Positions 63,595-64,000 of a stretch of 64,000 nt of DNA are shown in pieces; within the stretch, counting starts at the first letter, position 1; each line of letters begins with the position of its first letter. Where the stretch lies: positions 322,733 through 386,732 of the forward strand of contig CAJUFX010000001.1 of NCBI GenBank assembly GCA_910586395.1, given 5' to 3'. The translations under genes were made by a program, and so were the position numbers. The DNA comes from an uncultured Bacteroidales bacterium (lineage in GTDB: Bacteria > Bacteroidota > Bacteroidia > Bacteroidales > P3). The notes below the pieces were generated by a model, which ran no database searches, was not told where the DNA came from, and saw nothing but the letters and a program-made list of their open reading frames with translations.

Positions 63595-64000
63595 TCTGCC
63601 TGCCGTATCTTTTCGAAGAACGCGGCCTCGTCTATCATCTCTATGCCCAAGGCCAAGGCTTTCTTGCGCTTTTCAGGCCCCATGTTGTCGCCGGCCAACA
63701 GAAAGGTCGTGTTGCGCGACAGGCCGGAACCGACTTTGCCGCCGTTGGCCTCTATCAACGCTTTCATTTCATCGCGCGAACGTGAAAATACCCCGCTGAC
63801 CGTCCAGACCGTCCCTGTCAGGACACCTTCCGGCCGCTCGTTCGTATAAGCCGTCGCAAACTGCAGGCCAGCCGCCTTGAGACGCGCTATAAGCGCCCGG
63901 TGCTCCGGCTTGGCGAAATAATCCAAAACGCTTTGGGCGATGATTTCCCCCACGTCTTCCACTTGCAGCAAATCCTCTTTGGATGCGGCCATCAACGCAT
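63591..64000 (-). CDS. ligA: NAD-dependent DNA ligase, C-terminal part
   Basis: The open frame enters from the right edge and covers the last 136 residues. ALMAASKEDLLQVEDVGEII is the final helix-hairpin-helix region of LigA, and GTVWTVSGVFSRSRDEMKAL, EANGGKVGSGLSRNTTFLLA and GDNMGPEKRKKALALGIEMI form the BRCT domain. The catalytic lysine domain is outside the window. LigA joins Okazaki fragments. Confidence 0.93.
   Translation of the reverse strand, partial: ALMAASKEDLLQVEDVGEIIAQSVLDYFAKPEHRALIARLKAAGLQFATAYTNERPEGVLTGTVWTVSGVFSRSRDEMKALIEANGGKVGSGLSRNTTFLLAGDNMGPEKRKKALALGIEMIDEAAFFEKIRQAD

Overview
The window looks like chromosome from a GC-rich member of the Bacteroidota, most likely order Bacteroidales. 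Three things support this. Many promoters carry the Bacteroidota -7 element TAnnTTTG, some with a TTTG -33 element. Several large secreted proteins end in type IX secretion (T9SS) C-terminal sorting domains. There are also typical lineage genes, such as a DUF5723 outer-membrane protein, a BspA-like leucine-rich-repeat protein and a FakA-FakB (DhaL-DegV) fusion. I cannot assign a genus from sequence alone, and no T9SS machinery gene lies in the window.

Layout. 1-9217 (minus strand): the N-terminal part of an M3 peptidase; queE behind a DUF5723 barrel protein and a large lipoprotein; then the thrS-infC-rpmI-rplT-rplS translation operon. 9257-10953: a divergent promoter pair and a structured leader drive two small outer-membrane barrel paralogues. 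11075-13625: a BspA-like LRR protein, about 650 bp of hairpin-rich non-coding DNA, and an AT-rich foreign-looking small gene. 13773-16464 (minus): adk-mrp-nifU-lolD. 16606-21660: tandem repeats, purE, a decayed zeta-toxin-like remnant, two overlapping outer-membrane genes (one with a helix-hairpin-helix N-terminus) and a sugar-phosphate transferase. 21753-23543 (minus): the DhaL-DegV fusion.

24143-53244 is the most distinctive region. It holds five giant T9SS cargo proteins of 1282-1347 residues in an alternating arrangement of two families (called X and Y here): X1-Y1, a membrane TPR-HTH regulator, X2-Y2, an AAA ATPase/DUF4276 pair resembling two-gene phage-defence systems, then X3. After X3 come two more T9SS cargos, a choice-of-anchor-J/thioredoxin-like protein and a subtilisin-family protease. 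I read it as an expanded surface-protein locus with its own candidate regulator and an inserted defence-like cassette.

53404-64000: an RND efflux operon (adaptor, pump, outer-membrane factor) with two terminators, another outer-membrane barrel protein, a broken ORF6N-domain phage gene, a TonB-family protein, an NlpC/P60 hydrolase, and the C-terminal end of ligA entering from the right edge. No rRNA, tRNA, CRISPR array or intact insertion sequence was recognised.
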